Assembly (NCBI RefSeq): GCF_024435355.1
Contig: NZ_JAMJWG010000001.1
Location: 682,001-746,000 of the forward strand
Direction of reading: 5' to 3'
Origin: Streptomyces odontomachi
GTDB taxonomy: Bacteria; Actinomycetota; Actinomycetes; Streptomycetales; Streptomycetaceae
DNA length: 64,000 nt
In this document: in pieces, positions 53,373 to 62,292 of the stretch
Numbering within the stretch: position 1 is the stretch's first letter
Layout of the letters: each line of letters begins with the position of its first letter
Program-made: the position numbers and the translations under genes
Notes under the pieces: model-generated
Databases searched by the model: none
Told to the model about the DNA's origin: nothing
What the model saw: the letters and a program-made list of their open reading frames with translations, nothing else

Positions 53373-55619
53373 CTACAGCAGGTGCTCGATCCGGATCGGC
53401 AGCTCCCGCACCCGGCGCCCCGTGGCGTGGAACACCGCATTGGCCACCGCGGCAGCCGCGCCGACCATGCCCACCTCGCCGAGGCCCTTGACCCCCAGCG
53501 GGTTGACGATGGGATCGTCCATCTCCACGAACTCGATCTCGACGTCGGGCGCGTCCGCGTTCACCGGGACCAGGTACTCCCCGAGGCTCGCGTTCGCCCA
53601 GCGGCCGTCCCGGGTGTCGATGAACGTGCCCTCCAGCAGGGCCTGGCTCATGCCCCACAGCATGCCGCCCATCACCTGGCTGTGCGCCATCTTGGCGTTG
53701 AGGACGCGGCCCGGCGCCATCGCGCTGACCATCCGCCGTACCCGGACCACGCCCAGCTCGGGGTCGACCGCGACCTCGGCGAACTGGGCGCCGAAGGTGA
53801 CCAGCCCGTACGGGGTGTCGGACCCCGGCGGTTGCCAGCTGCCGATCGCGTCCATGTCGGTCAGGAAGCGCCGCTGCATCAGGTCGCTGTACGACTCCCC
53901 GGTGTCCGGCCGCTCCTTCAGCTCCATGCGGCCGCCGCGTACCACGACGCCGGCCGGGGAAGCGCCGTGCAGGGGGGACTGCGGGTCCGCCACGGCCTGC
54001 CGGATCAGCTGCTCGCGCAGGGTGGTGGCCGCCGTGTGCACCGCGGCGCTGATCATGCCGGAGCCCGCCGAGCCGACCGCGGCGGCGACGTTCGGCAGAT
54101 CGGTGTCGCCGTACTGGAAGTGGACGTCGCCCACCGCCACCCCGAGACCGTCGGCGGCGACCTGGGTCATGGCGGTGGCGACTCCGGTGCCGATGTCCTG
54201 CGTGCCGCACTGCACCACCGCCGACCCGTCGGCGTACAGGCGGGCCCGGGCGCGCTGCGGCTGCATGGGGAAGACCTGCGGGTACCCGGCGGTGGCCATG
54301 CCCTTGCCGATGAGCCAGTCGCCGTCCCGCTCGGAACGTGGCTCCGGGTTGCGCGACTGCCAACCGAAGCGTTCCGCGCCGCGCCGGTAGCACTCCTCGG
54401 CGCCGTCGCTCGACCACGGGTTGCCGCTGACGGGGTCGGCGCCGGCGTGGTTGCGCAGGCGCATCTCCAGCGGGTCGATGCCGAGGGTGTGGGCGAGCTC
54501 GTCCACGGCGCATTCCATGGCGTACATGCCGGTCGTCTCGCCGGGCCCGCGGGTGAAGGTGGGCGTCATCGTGTTGCTGCGGATGAGACGGTAGACGCCC
54601 TCGTAGTTCGGGCAGTCGTAGGCCTGCGATGCGACGCTCAGCGACGGCTCGGCCCAGTCGTCGAAGTGCGAGGTGAGGGAGAGCTTGTGGTGGCGCAGCG
54701 CGGTGAGCCTGCCGTCGCTCTTCGCCCCGAGCTCGATGCGCTGCTCCTGGGCCTCGCGGTGCCCGCACGAGGTGAACATCTGCTCCCTGGTCAGCGCCAG
54801 CTTCACGGGCCGGTCCACGTGCCGCGCCGCCAGCGCGGCCAGCGTGACATGCGGCCAGATCATGGCCTTGCAGCCGAACCCGCCCCCGACGAAGTCGGCG
54901 CGCACCCGCACCTTCGACGGCGCGATGCCCAGCAGTGCGGCGACGGTGTTCTGGCTCGCGGCGATGCCCTGCGTGGAGTCGTACAGGGTGAGCCGGTCGC
55001 CGTCCCAGACGGCGGTGGTGGCGGACGGCTCGATCGGGTTGTGGTGGTTGGGGGCCATTCGGTACGTGAGGTCGACGCGGGCGTCCGCTTCGCGGAGCCC
55101 GGCCTCGACGTCACCGCGGGAGCTGCGTCCGGGGATGAAGCCCGCGAAGATGGCATCGGGCTCGTACGCATGCTCCCGGCCCTGGTCCACCGTCGTCGTC
55201 GGAACGCCCGCTTCGTAGTCGACGTGGACCTGGCGCGCCGCGAACCGGGCGCGTTCCGGGGCGTCGGCGATCACCAGGGCCACCGGCTGGCCGAAGTAGT
55301 GCACCACGTCGTCCTGCATGGGGAAGAAGGTCTCCCCGGGGGCGGCGTGGCCGGCCAGCGACGGCAGCAGCCGCACCTTGGCCACCCTCGGCAGGTTCCG
55401 GTGGGTGAGCACGGCGAGCACACCCGGGGCGCGTTCGGCGGCGGTGGTGTCCATGCCGGTGACGCGCCCTTCGGCGATACGGGCGCCGACGAGGGCGGCG
55501 TACGTGATGCCCGGCAGGGCGATCTCGGCCGAGTAGCGGGCCCCTCCGGTGACCTTGGCGGGGCCGTCGACGCGGTCGAGGGGCTGGCCGACGGCTTCGA
55601 GGGTGGCTCCGGTGGTCAT
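53373..55619 (-). CDS. molybdenum hydroxylase large subunit (xanthine dehydrogenase/aldehyde oxidase family)
   Basis: The 748-residue molybdopterin-cytosine-dinucleotide-binding subunit. It has the hallmark GQPLDRVDGPAKVTGGARYS start, VGGGFGCKAMIWPHVTLAAL, TRGPGETTGMYAMECAVDEL, QCGTQDIGTGVATAMTQVAA and the C-terminal GVKGLGEVGMVGAAAAVANA with the catalytic Glu. Domain order matches the PaoC/YagR-type three-subunit aldehyde oxidoreductases. It overlaps the FAD subunit gene by four bases. Substrate unknown; aldehydes or N-heterocycles are the family options. Confidence 0.92.
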   Translation of the reverse strand: MTTGATLEAVGQPLDRVDGPAKVTGGARYSAEIALPGITYAALVGARIAEGRVTGMDTTAAERAPGVLAVLTHRNLPRVAKVRLLPSLAGHAAPGETFFPMQDDVVHYFGQPVALVIADAPERARFAARQVHVDYEAGVPTTTVDQGREHAYEPDAIFAGFIPGRSSRGDVEAGLREADARVDLTYRMAPNHHNPIEPSATTAVWDGDRLTLYDSTQGIAASQNTVAALLGIAPSKVRVRADFVGGGFGCKAMIWPHVTLAALAARHVDRPVKLALTREQMFTSCGHREAQEQRIELGAKSDGRLTALRHHKLSLTSHFDDWAEPSLSVASQAYDCPNYEGVYRLIRSNTMTPTFTRGPGETTGMYAMECAVDELAHTLGIDPLEMRLRNHAGADPVSGNPWSSDGAEECYRRGAERFGWQSRNPEPRSERDGDWLIGKGMATAGYPQVFPMQPQRARARLYADGSAVVQCGTQDIGTGVATAMTQVAADGLGVAVGDVHFQYGDTDLPNVAAAVGSAGSGMISAAVHTAATTLREQLIRQAVADPQSPLHGASPAGVVVRGGRMELKERPDTGESYSDLMQRRFLTDMDAIGSWQPPGSDTPYGLVTFGAQFAEVAVDPELGVVRVRRMVSAMAPGRVLNAKMAHSQVMGGMLWGMSQALLEGTFIDTRDGRWANASLGEYLVPVNADAPDVEIEFVEMDDPIVNPLGVKGLGEVGMVGAAAAVANAVFHATGRRVRELPIRIEHLL

Positions 55620-56611
55620 GCGAATCCTCCCGCCTCGGCGGCCGTGTGCAGGGCGCGGACCATGGTCCGCCGGGCGAGCTGCACCTTGAACGCGTTCATC
55701 GGGCGCGGCTGGGCGGGCTCCAGCTCCTCGACCGCCGCACGGTCGAACAGGTCGGCGCCCGGTGGCTGCCCGGTCAGCACCGCCTCGGCGCGACGCGCCC
55801 GCCACGGCTTGGTGGCCACCCCGCCCAGGGCCAGGCGGACCTCCTGGATCACCCCGTCCTGAAGCGCCAGCGCCACCGCGACGGAGGCGAGCGCGAACTC
55901 GTAGGACGCGCGGTCACGCACCTTGAGGTACAGCGACCCGCGGGCCATCGGGACCGCGGGCAGCCCGATCGCCGTGATCAGCTCGCCCGGGGCAAGCGGA
56001 TGTTCCCGCTCCGGTGTGTCGCCGGGGAGCAGGAAGAAGTCGTCCGCGGGGATCACCCGGGGCCCGGTCTCGCCCTCCACGTGCACCATGGCGTCCAGGG
56101 CGACGAGTGCGACGGCCAGGTCCGAGGGGTGGGTGGCGATGCACTGCTCGCTGGTGCCGAGGACGGCATGGCCGCGGTTCACCCCGTCCAGGGCCGCGCA
56201 CCCGCTGCCCGGCACCCGCTTGTTGCAGGCCGACTCGGTGTCCCGGTAGTAGGAGCAGCGCACCCGCTGCATCAGGTTGCCGCCCATGGAGGCCATGTGG
56301 CGCAACTGGGGGGAGGCTCCCTGGAGCAGCGCCTGGGAGAGCATCGGGAACTTCCGCGCCACGGCCGGGGACTCGGCGACGTCGCTCATGCGGCACATCG
56401 CGCCGATCCGCATCCCCCCGTCGTCGAGGTCCTCGATGGCCGTCAACGGCAGCCGGCCCACGTCCACCAGATGCCTGGGGCGCAGCACGTCGAGGCGGAG
56501 CAGGTCGATCTCGGTGGTGCCGCCCGCCAGGTAGGCGCTGCCCGGATCGGCGGTCACCGCCGCGATGGCGCCGGGCACATCGCTCGGGCGGGTGTAGCTG
56601 ATCGTTCGCAT
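55616..56611 (-). CDS. molybdenum hydroxylase FAD-binding subunit
   Basis: The 331-residue middle subunit (PaoB/YagS-like) carries FAD. It has YLAGGTTEIDLLRLDVLRPR (FAD loop), GAMCRMSDVAE, ASMGGNLMQRVRCSYYRDT with added cysteines, CNKRVPGSGCAAL, and THPSDLAVALVALDA. The cysteines around YYRDTESACNKRVPGSGC suggest an extra [4Fe-4S] cluster, as in E. coli PaoB. The gene is tightly packed between the small and large subunits. Confidence 0.9.
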   Translation of the reverse strand: MRTISYTRPSDVPGAIAAVTADPGSAYLAGGTTEIDLLRLDVLRPRHLVDVGRLPLTAIEDLDDGGMRIGAMCRMSDVAESPAVARKFPMLSQALLQGASPQLRHMASMGGNLMQRVRCSYYRDTESACNKRVPGSGCAALDGVNRGHAVLGTSEQCIATHPSDLAVALVALDAMVHVEGETGPRVIPADDFFLLPGDTPEREHPLAPGELITAIGLPAVPMARGSLYLKVRDRASYEFALASVAVALALQDGVIQEVRLALGGVATKPWRARRAEAVLTGQPPGADLFDRAAVEELEPAQPRPMNAFKVQLARRTMVRALHTAAEAGGFA

Positions 56612-56612
56612 G

Positions 56613-57170
56613 TCAGTCGCCCGTCCTCTGGTCGCGCACGGTACGGATGGCGGAACGGATGTGGGGGTAGGCCGCGCACCGGCAGAGGTTGCCGCTCATC
56701 CACTCGGCGATCTCCTCGTCGGACCCGGCGTGGCCCTCCTCCAGCAGGGCGATCGCGGACATCAGCTGACCCGGTGTGCAGTAGCCGCACTGGAAGGCGT
56801 CCTGCTCCAGGAACGCCCGCTGCATCGGATGCAGTTCGGCGCCGTCGGCGAGCCCTTCGACGGTGGCCGTCTGGAGGCCCTCGCAGGCGATGGCGAGGGT
56901 CAGGCAGGACAGCACCCGACGGCCCTCCACCCACACCGTGCAAGCCCCGCAGGTTCCCTGGTCGCAGCCCTTCTTGGTGCCCGTCAGCTCCAGGCGCTCG
57001 CGCAGCACGTCCAGCAGGCTCACCCGGGGTTCCAGGTCGACCACGTACTCGGTGCCGTTCACGGACAGCTCCACCGGGACGCTGTGCGGTCCCCGGGTCT
57101 GCACGGCGGCGGACTCGGTGACAGGCACGGAGGCCCGCTGATCGGTCACGGCACTCACCTCGGACTTCAC
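56613..57170 (-). CDS. molybdenum hydroxylase [2Fe-2S] subunit
   Basis: The 185-residue electron-transfer subunit (PaoA/YagT-like) binds two [2Fe-2S] clusters. The plant-type motif is CDQGTCGACTVWVEGRRVLSC and the second cluster lies in FQCGYCTPGQLMSAIALLEE and GNLCRCAAYPHIRSAI. An N-terminal extension of about 30 residues precedes the fold; in E. coli such a leader is a Tat signal, but no twin-arginine motif is visible here, so the enzyme is probably cytoplasmic. First gene of the three-gene operon; order small, FAD, large is standard. Confidence 0.92.
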   Translation of the reverse strand: MKSEVSAVTDQRASVPVTESAAVQTRGPHSVPVELSVNGTEYVVDLEPRVSLLDVLRERLELTGTKKGCDQGTCGACTVWVEGRRVLSCLTLAIACEGLQTATVEGLADGAELHPMQRAFLEQDAFQCGYCTPGQLMSAIALLEEGHAGSDEEIAEWMSGNLCRCAAYPHIRSAIRTVRDQRTGD

Positions 57171-57417
57171 GTCGTATGGCGAGCCCGGTCCGGCTGTCGC
57201 CCGGTCCTGACCTCGGACGGCCGTTGCCCGGCACCTGTCGGATCGGCACTCGATTCCGGGGCAATCTTGGAGCGCGGCAGGCCGGATCCGGCTGAGCGGC
57301 GCGGGCGTGTTCCCCGCGATAGCCGCAACGGCGGACAGCGGAATCCCGACGCCCTACCGCGCAGCCAGGCCACCCGCGCCAGCGGGGTGCCGGACCGGAC
57401 GGCTGCTCCCTGCCGAG

Positions 57418-59847
57418 CTATCCGCTGGTGCTGTCGATGCGCTGCTCGGTCCAGATGGTCTTGCCCGCACCGGTGTAGCGGGTGCCCCAACGCTCGGCGA
57501 ACTGGGCCACCAGGAGCAGCCCGCGGCCCCCTTCGTCGGTGGTGTGGGCATGGCGCAGTCGCGGCGCGGAACCGCTTCCGTCGGAGACCTCGCAGGTCAG
57601 CGTGGAGCCACGGATCAGCCGCAGTCCGATGGGTGCCTTGGCGTGCCGGATCGCGTTGGTGACCAGCTCGCTGACGATCAGTTCGGTGACGAACGCCGCA
57701 TCGTCCAGGCCCCACGAGGAGAGCTGTCCGGCGACGAGGGAGCGGGCGGTGGCGACGACCGCGGGGTCGGCCGGCAGCTCCCACGAAGCCGTCCGGTCCT
57801 CACCCAGTTGATGGGTGCGCGCCACCAGCAGCGCGGCGTCGTCGGCCGGCCGGGCCGGCAGGAGCGCCGTGCTGAACGCCCGGCACGCCTCGTCGGGAAG
57901 GTCCGGCGGATCCGTCAGCAGCGTGGTCAGCCGTTGCTGCCCCGCCGTCGCCCCGTACGCCTGGAACAGACCGGGGGTGTACAGGGTGAGCAGGGCCCCC
58001 TCCGGAAGGTCCAGCTCCAGCGTGCCGAACGGCGGCCCCGGCATGCCCAGCGGCTCGGCACGCGGCGGTTGCAGGGTCTCCACCCGGCCGTCGGGGTAGC
58101 GGACGATCGGTCCCGGGTGCCCGGCCGATGCCAGGCTGCAGTGCCGGGAGACCGGGTCGTACACCAGGTACAGACAGGTGGAGCCCACACCGCTGCCCTC
58201 CGTGCCGTCCGTGACGCGCCCGGTCCTGGCCCGGCCGTCGTCCCCGGCCATCCGGAACACCAGGTCGTCGAGGCGCGCGAGGAGCTCGTCGGGTTCCAGG
58301 TCCAGGTCCGAGAGGGTGTCGACGGCCGCGCGCAGCCGCCCCATGGTGGCCGCGGCCGCCATGCCGCGATCGGCGGCTCCGCCGGCCACCAGTGCCAGCC
58401 GGGCGCCCGACAGCGGGATGACGTCGACCCAGTCGCCGCCGGAGCCGCCGCGGATGTAGCGGTGCGCCACCTCGAGGCCGTCCTGCGTCGGCAGGTCCTG
58501 CGGCAGCAGGCTGCGCTGCAACGAGACGAGGGAGGTGTGCACGCGCACGTACCGGCGGGCGTTGTCCAGGCCCAGGGCCGTGCGATGGGCGAGCTCCGAC
58601 ACCAGGGACAGATCGTCGTCGGTGAAGGGGCCCAGGTCCGACCAGCGGTAGAGGGTGACGATGCCCAGCACGAGGTCGCGCGCGACCAGCGGCACCAGCA
58701 TCAGGGAGTGGACCTTGTCCTCCAGCATCCGCCGCCCCCTGAGCGGATCGCGGAGCACCCAGTCGCTGTCGTCCCGCACCGGGCTGACCAGGCGTGGCCG
58801 TAGATCGGCCAGGGCCTTGGAGGACGGTGCCGCCAGCGGGAAGGTGCTGACCTCACCCACCTCGTACACCCCCGGCTGGACGTCCTCCCGGCGGGACCGC
58901 GACGCCGCCCGACGCAGCACCACCCCTTCGCCGACCGGGCCGGGGAACAGCTCCTCGCCCAGCAGCACCGCCTCCAGCACCTCGAGCGCGACGCTGTCGG
59001 CGAGGTGCGGTACCGCCAGATCGGCGAACTCCTGCGCGGTGTGCACCACGTCGAGGGTCGAGCCGATCCGGGCGCCGGTCGCCAGCACGGAGAGCCGCTC
59101 CTGCCTGCGGTCACGCTCGGTGACGTCGAGGAAGACCTCGGCCACGCCCAGCACCCGTCCGGCGGCGTCCTCGAGGCGGTAGGCGGTTGCGCCGTACACG
59201 TGCTCGCGATCGGGGTCGGCCGGAGGCCGCGCCCGCTTGCGGTAGCCGAGCACCGGCTCGCCCGACGTCAGCACCCGGCTCAGCACCTGCTCGGCCCGTT
59301 CGGAGCCGAAACCGGGCCAGGCCTCGCTGAGCTGCTGTCCTGGGGTGTCCCCTGCGGGTGGGCCCAGCATCTGCTCGGCGGCCGGGTTGCACACCAGCAG
59401 CCGCAGGTCGGGACCGAGGACGAGGACACCCACCGGAGTCTCGGTGAACAGCGCCCCCCGCAGGGCCATGACGTCCCCCATCTCCGGGGCGCCGCCGGCC
59501 GGGGCGAGCAGGACGCTCCAGCGCGGCCCCGTGACGCCCGCCGGCTCCGGTCGGACGGCCAGCCGGCAGCGCACCACGCCGCCGTCGTCGTGCCGCACCA
59601 GTACGTGCCCGTCGGCGGGCCCGCCGCCCCCGCGGGCACCGACGACATCGGCAACCTCGTCGGCGCCGGCCATCAGGGCGATGACCGGTCGCCCCACGAC
59701 CCGGTCCGCCGGGTAGCCGAGCAGGCGCTGGGCGGCGGTGCTCCATTCGGTGACGATGCCACGCGCGTCGACCACCACCCGGGCCCATGCGTCCGCCGGG
59801 GGCCCGGCGCGCCGGCCACCGCCGTACACGTTGTCGGACGTGCCCAT
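57418..59847 (-). CDS. PAS-PAS-GAF-SpoIIE-HATPase regulator with altered phosphatase site
   Basis: An 809-residue multidomain protein of the stress/anti-sigma network type common in Streptomyces. It has PAS domains (about 20-110 and 130-250; ARVVVDARGIVTEWSTAAQR, TPVGVLVLGPDLRLLVCNPA), GAF (about 255-420), a SpoIIE-type PP2C domain (about 440-660) and a C-terminal RsbW-like HATPase (N-box LVTNAIRHAKAPIG, G-box DEGGRGLLLV). The phosphatase has GDWVDVIPL and PADDAALLVAR, but the usual GDVxGHG metal-binding segment reads AGGAADRG, losing the Asp. It may be catalytically weak or inactive. The ATG at 59847 has GAGG nine bases upstream; two in-frame GTGs precede it directly. Confidence 0.85.
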   Translation of the reverse strand: MGTSDNVYGGGRRAGPPADAWARVVVDARGIVTEWSTAAQRLLGYPADRVVGRPVIALMAGADEVADVVGARGGGGPADGHVLVRHDDGGVVRCRLAVRPEPAGVTGPRWSVLLAPAGGAPEMGDVMALRGALFTETPVGVLVLGPDLRLLVCNPAAEQMLGPPAGDTPGQQLSEAWPGFGSERAEQVLSRVLTSGEPVLGYRKRARPPADPDREHVYGATAYRLEDAAGRVLGVAEVFLDVTERDRRQERLSVLATGARIGSTLDVVHTAQEFADLAVPHLADSVALEVLEAVLLGEELFPGPVGEGVVLRRAASRSRREDVQPGVYEVGEVSTFPLAAPSSKALADLRPRLVSPVRDDSDWVLRDPLRGRRMLEDKVHSLMLVPLVARDLVLGIVTLYRWSDLGPFTDDDLSLVSELAHRTALGLDNARRYVRVHTSLVSLQRSLLPQDLPTQDGLEVAHRYIRGGSGGDWVDVIPLSGARLALVAGGAADRGMAAAATMGRLRAAVDTLSDLDLEPDELLARLDDLVFRMAGDDGRARTGRVTDGTEGSGVGSTCLYLVYDPVSRHCSLASAGHPGPIVRYPDGRVETLQPPRAEPLGMPGPPFGTLELDLPEGALLTLYTPGLFQAYGATAGQQRLTTLLTDPPDLPDEACRAFSTALLPARPADDAALLVARTHQLGEDRTASWELPADPAVVATARSLVAGQLSSWGLDDAAFVTELIVSELVTNAIRHAKAPIGLRLIRGSTLTCEVSDGSGSAPRLRHAHTTDEGGRGLLLVAQFAERWGTRYTGAGKTIWTEQRIDSTSG

Positions 59848-60035
59848 CACCACCAGCCTCGCCGTGGTCGATGCCTCCTGCTACCTCCCAGTGTTCCTGT
59901 CCGCAGACGACGGTGCGAGGCCAGCCGGCGGCGCGCCGTCGCGTGTCACTGCCACCGGCGGACTCCTGAAGCGCCCCGATCGGCTGATCGCGCAACGGTC
60001 GCACGGCGTGCTGACGAGCTGGCTACGCTTCGGCC

Positions 60036-60695
60036 ATGGCTGCGGGCTTCGAACACCTTTCCCTTGACGCGGACGGCGACCCGTCCCTCCTGCCGGTACC
60101 GGGCCTGCGGTACGTCGCCGACTGGCTCACGCCCGCCGCATGCGGGAAGACGCTGTCCCGCATCGACGCCGCCGAGTGGTCCGCGGAGTTGCGCCGACGG
60201 GTGCAGCACTACGGTCACCGCTACGACTACGGACGGCGCAGCGTGCGCGCCGACCCGGCGGCGCGGACCGCACCCGACGTGCCCTCCTGGGCCCGCGAGC
60301 AGGCCGCCCGGCTGGTCAGCGAGGGGCTCATGGACGAGGCCGCCGACCAGGTGATCGTCAACGAGTACCAGCCGGGCCAGGGCATCAGCGCGCACGTGGA
60401 CTGCGTGCCCTGCTTCGGCCCGGTGGTCGCCGCGATCTCGCTCGGTTCCGGCTGCGTCATGGACTTCACCCATCCGGTGGACGGCACGAAGGCCGGGGTG
60501 TACCTGGCACCCGGCAGCCTCTGCGTGATGACCGGCCCGGCGCGCTACACGTGGCGGCACGCCATCGCGGCCCGCAAGAGCGATCCGGGCCCCGGCGGGC
60601 GGGTTCCCCGGAGCCGGCGGGTGTCGGTGACGTTCCGTACCGTCCTCGCCCCGACTTCCCCCGCTGCCGGGCCCCGCGGTGATGCGCAGCGCTGA
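60036..60695 (+). CDS. AlkB-like Fe(II)/2-oxoglutarate dioxygenase
   Basis: A 219-residue non-haem iron oxygenase of the AlkB family, which removes alkyl groups from nucleic acids or proteins. The iron triad is visible as His-120 and Asp-122 in ISAHVDCVPCFGP and His-175 in TWRHAIAARK; RRVSVTFR supplies the 2-oxoglutarate arginines. NEYQPGQGISAHVD is the typical strand. TACGCT ends six bases before the ATG and no ribosome site is present, so the message is probably leaderless. It is divergent from the SpoIIE-type gene. Confidence 0.85.
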   Translation: MAAGFEHLSLDADGDPSLLPVPGLRYVADWLTPAACGKTLSRIDAAEWSAELRRRVQHYGHRYDYGRRSVRADPAARTAPDVPSWAREQAARLVSEGLMDEAADQVIVNEYQPGQGISAHVDCVPCFGPVVAAISLGSGCVMDFTHPVDGTKAGVYLAPGSLCVMTGPARYTWRHAIAARKSDPGPGGRVPRSRRVSVTFRTVLAPTSPAAGPRGDAQR

Positions 60696-60760
60696 GGGTG
60701 CCATTCCGGTGCCGCCGGCCACGCAGACGACGCGGGGTGTTCGGTACTTCGAAAACTGGG

Positions 60761-60926
60761 CCGAAACTATCGGCACTTCAAGGCTCGTCAAATACCCTTT
60801 CAATCCCTGTTGATGGGAAGTTTTCCCTGCAAAAAAGTAATGGGTAAGTAAAGTTGCTCTCCAGCCGCCTATTGCGAAGGGCTGGATGGGTCGATACTTC
60901 CTCTCGGTGCTTCGAAATTTTTCGAA
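60761..60926 (+). promoter_or_regulatory. A+T-rich control region with CGAAA/TTTCG dyads upstream of the esterase gene
   Basis: This part of the 345-base spacer (60696-61040) is strikingly A+T-rich for the window. TTCGAAA-TT-TTTCGAA (60911-60926) is a perfect dyad, and CCGAAACTATCGG (60761-60773) a related weaker one; a further TTCGAAAA half-site lies at 60749. From memory, CGAAA-N-TTTCG elements occur upstream of xylanase and other hemicellulase genes in Streptomyces. They are likely operators for the secreted esterase gene at 61041. Confidence 0.55.
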
Positions 60927-61040
60927 TGCCCTTCCTTGTGTCATGCGCACGACCGCCGGATCGGAGGGCGTGGTGCCCCGGCTGCCATGCGACGACGGCG
61001 ACACCCCCACACACCCGCAGTCCAGGGGAAGGACCTGCTC

Positions 61041-61979
61041 ATGCCCAAGAGATTGAGGGCAACCGTGACCGCCCTGGCGGCCACGCTGCTGCTGACCGCC
61101 GGTGCGATGGCCGCGACGTCGGCCAGTGCCGCGCCGTCCGGTGCCACCGCCTCGTTGCAGGAGGTGACCAACTTCGGCAACAACCCGGGCAACCTGCGGA
61201 TGTACGAGTACGTGCCCGACAGCGTGAAGGCCAACCCGGCGATCCTGGTCGCGGTGCACTACTGCACCGGTACCGGTCCGGGCTTCTTCTCCGGCACGGA
61301 GTTCCGCTCACTGGCGGACCAGCACGGCTTCATCGTGATCTACCCGGACGCCAATGTCTCGGGCCAGTGCTTCGACGTCTCCTCGCCGCAGGCGCTCAAG
61401 CACGACGGCGGTAGTGACCCGACGTCGATCGCGTCGATGGTCACGTACGTCGAGCAGCACAACCAGGCCGACGCGAGCCGGGTGTTCGTGGCGGGCGCGT
61501 CGTCCGGCGCGATGGAGACGGACGTCCTGCTCGGCGACTACCCGGACATCTTCAAGGCCGGCGCCGCCTTCATGGGCGTGCCCTTCGCGTGCTTCGCCAC
61601 GACGGACGGCTCCTCGTGGAACAGCCAGTGCTCCAGCGGGCAGATCACCCACACCGCCCAGGAGTGGGGCGACATGGTCCGCAACGCCTACCCGGGGTAC
61701 TCGGGGGCCCGCCCGCGGGTGCAGTTGTGGCACGGCACGTCGGACACGACGCTGAACTACCACAACTTCGGCGAGGAGATAAAGCAGTGGACGAACGTGC
61801 TGGGCGTGAGCCAGACCCCCGTGTCGACCCAGACGTCCGGTAACACCACCCGGACCCGCTACGGGGCTGACAGCGACCAGGCGCCCGTGGAGGCCTACAG
61901 CCTGTCCGGCGTGGGTCACTCGCTCATGCTGCCCGGCGAAGCCGCCCAGGCGATCACCTTCTTCGGCCTGAACGGCTGA
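61041..61979 (+). CDS. secreted CE1/PHB-depolymerase-type esterase
   Basis: A 312-residue exported alpha/beta hydrolase of the group that includes acetylxylan and feruloyl esterases and PHB depolymerases. The signal peptide ends near ATSASAAPSG. The nucleophile Ser lies in VFVAGASSGAMETDVLLG, an oxyanion segment in LVAVHYCTGTGPGFF, FIVIYPDAN follows the first helix, and the His is in LSGVGHSLMLPGE. Four further cysteines suit secretion. GGAAGGA precedes the ATG at 61041. No binding domain is attached. The operator region and family suggest hemicellulose deacetylation. Confidence 0.87.
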   Translation: MPKRLRATVTALAATLLLTAGAMAATSASAAPSGATASLQEVTNFGNNPGNLRMYEYVPDSVKANPAILVAVHYCTGTGPGFFSGTEFRSLADQHGFIVIYPDANVSGQCFDVSSPQALKHDGGSDPTSIASMVTYVEQHNQADASRVFVAGASSGAMETDVLLGDYPDIFKAGAAFMGVPFACFATTDGSSWNSQCSSGQITHTAQEWGDMVRNAYPGYSGARPRVQLWHGTSDTTLNYHNFGEEIKQWTNVLGVSQTPVSTQTSGNTTRTRYGADSDQAPVEAYSLSGVGHSLMLPGEAAQAITFFGLNG

Positions 61980-62040
61980 CCCGCGCACGACCGGGGGCGC
62001 GGGCACGGCGCCCGTAACCACCGCACATGAGGGACGCGCG

Positions 62041-62079
62041 CACACCGGCCCGCGGGAGGCACCTCCCGCGGGCCGTGTG
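62041..62079 (+). terminator. terminator of the esterase gene
   Basis: GGCCCGCGGGAGG-ca-CCTCCCGCGGGCC (62047-62074) is a perfect stem. It is extended by CACAC/GTGTG pairing (62041-62079) past a single bulged base, and lies 62 bases after the esterase stop codon. Confidence 0.85.
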
Positions 62080-62292
62080 CGCGCGGACCACACAAAGCCG
62101 GCCCAGTTTGCTTGCGTCCGCAACCTTGCAGGTCACCCGGCGTCCCGGGGTACGGTGCTCAGCACCCCAGCAAGAAAACCGTGCCCGCGAACAGACCCTG
62201 CTCGCGCACGGCGCGCACCGTCTTGCGCCGTGCGCCGTCCGGACCGGACGGTGGCGGCGCCCGCGCGCTCGCCCTCGAGCAGGAGGACCCCC

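Noticed and set aside
51427..54768. 1113-codon open frame on the minus strand across the LRR gene and part of the molybdenum enzyme
   Set aside because: It is out of frame with the molybdenum hydroxylase, is Arg/Gly-rich and runs antisense to the LRR gene.
60778..61014. 78-codon minus-strand frame in the A+T-rich region upstream of the esterase
   Set aside because: No ribosome site or family signature; the region is better explained as promoter and operators.
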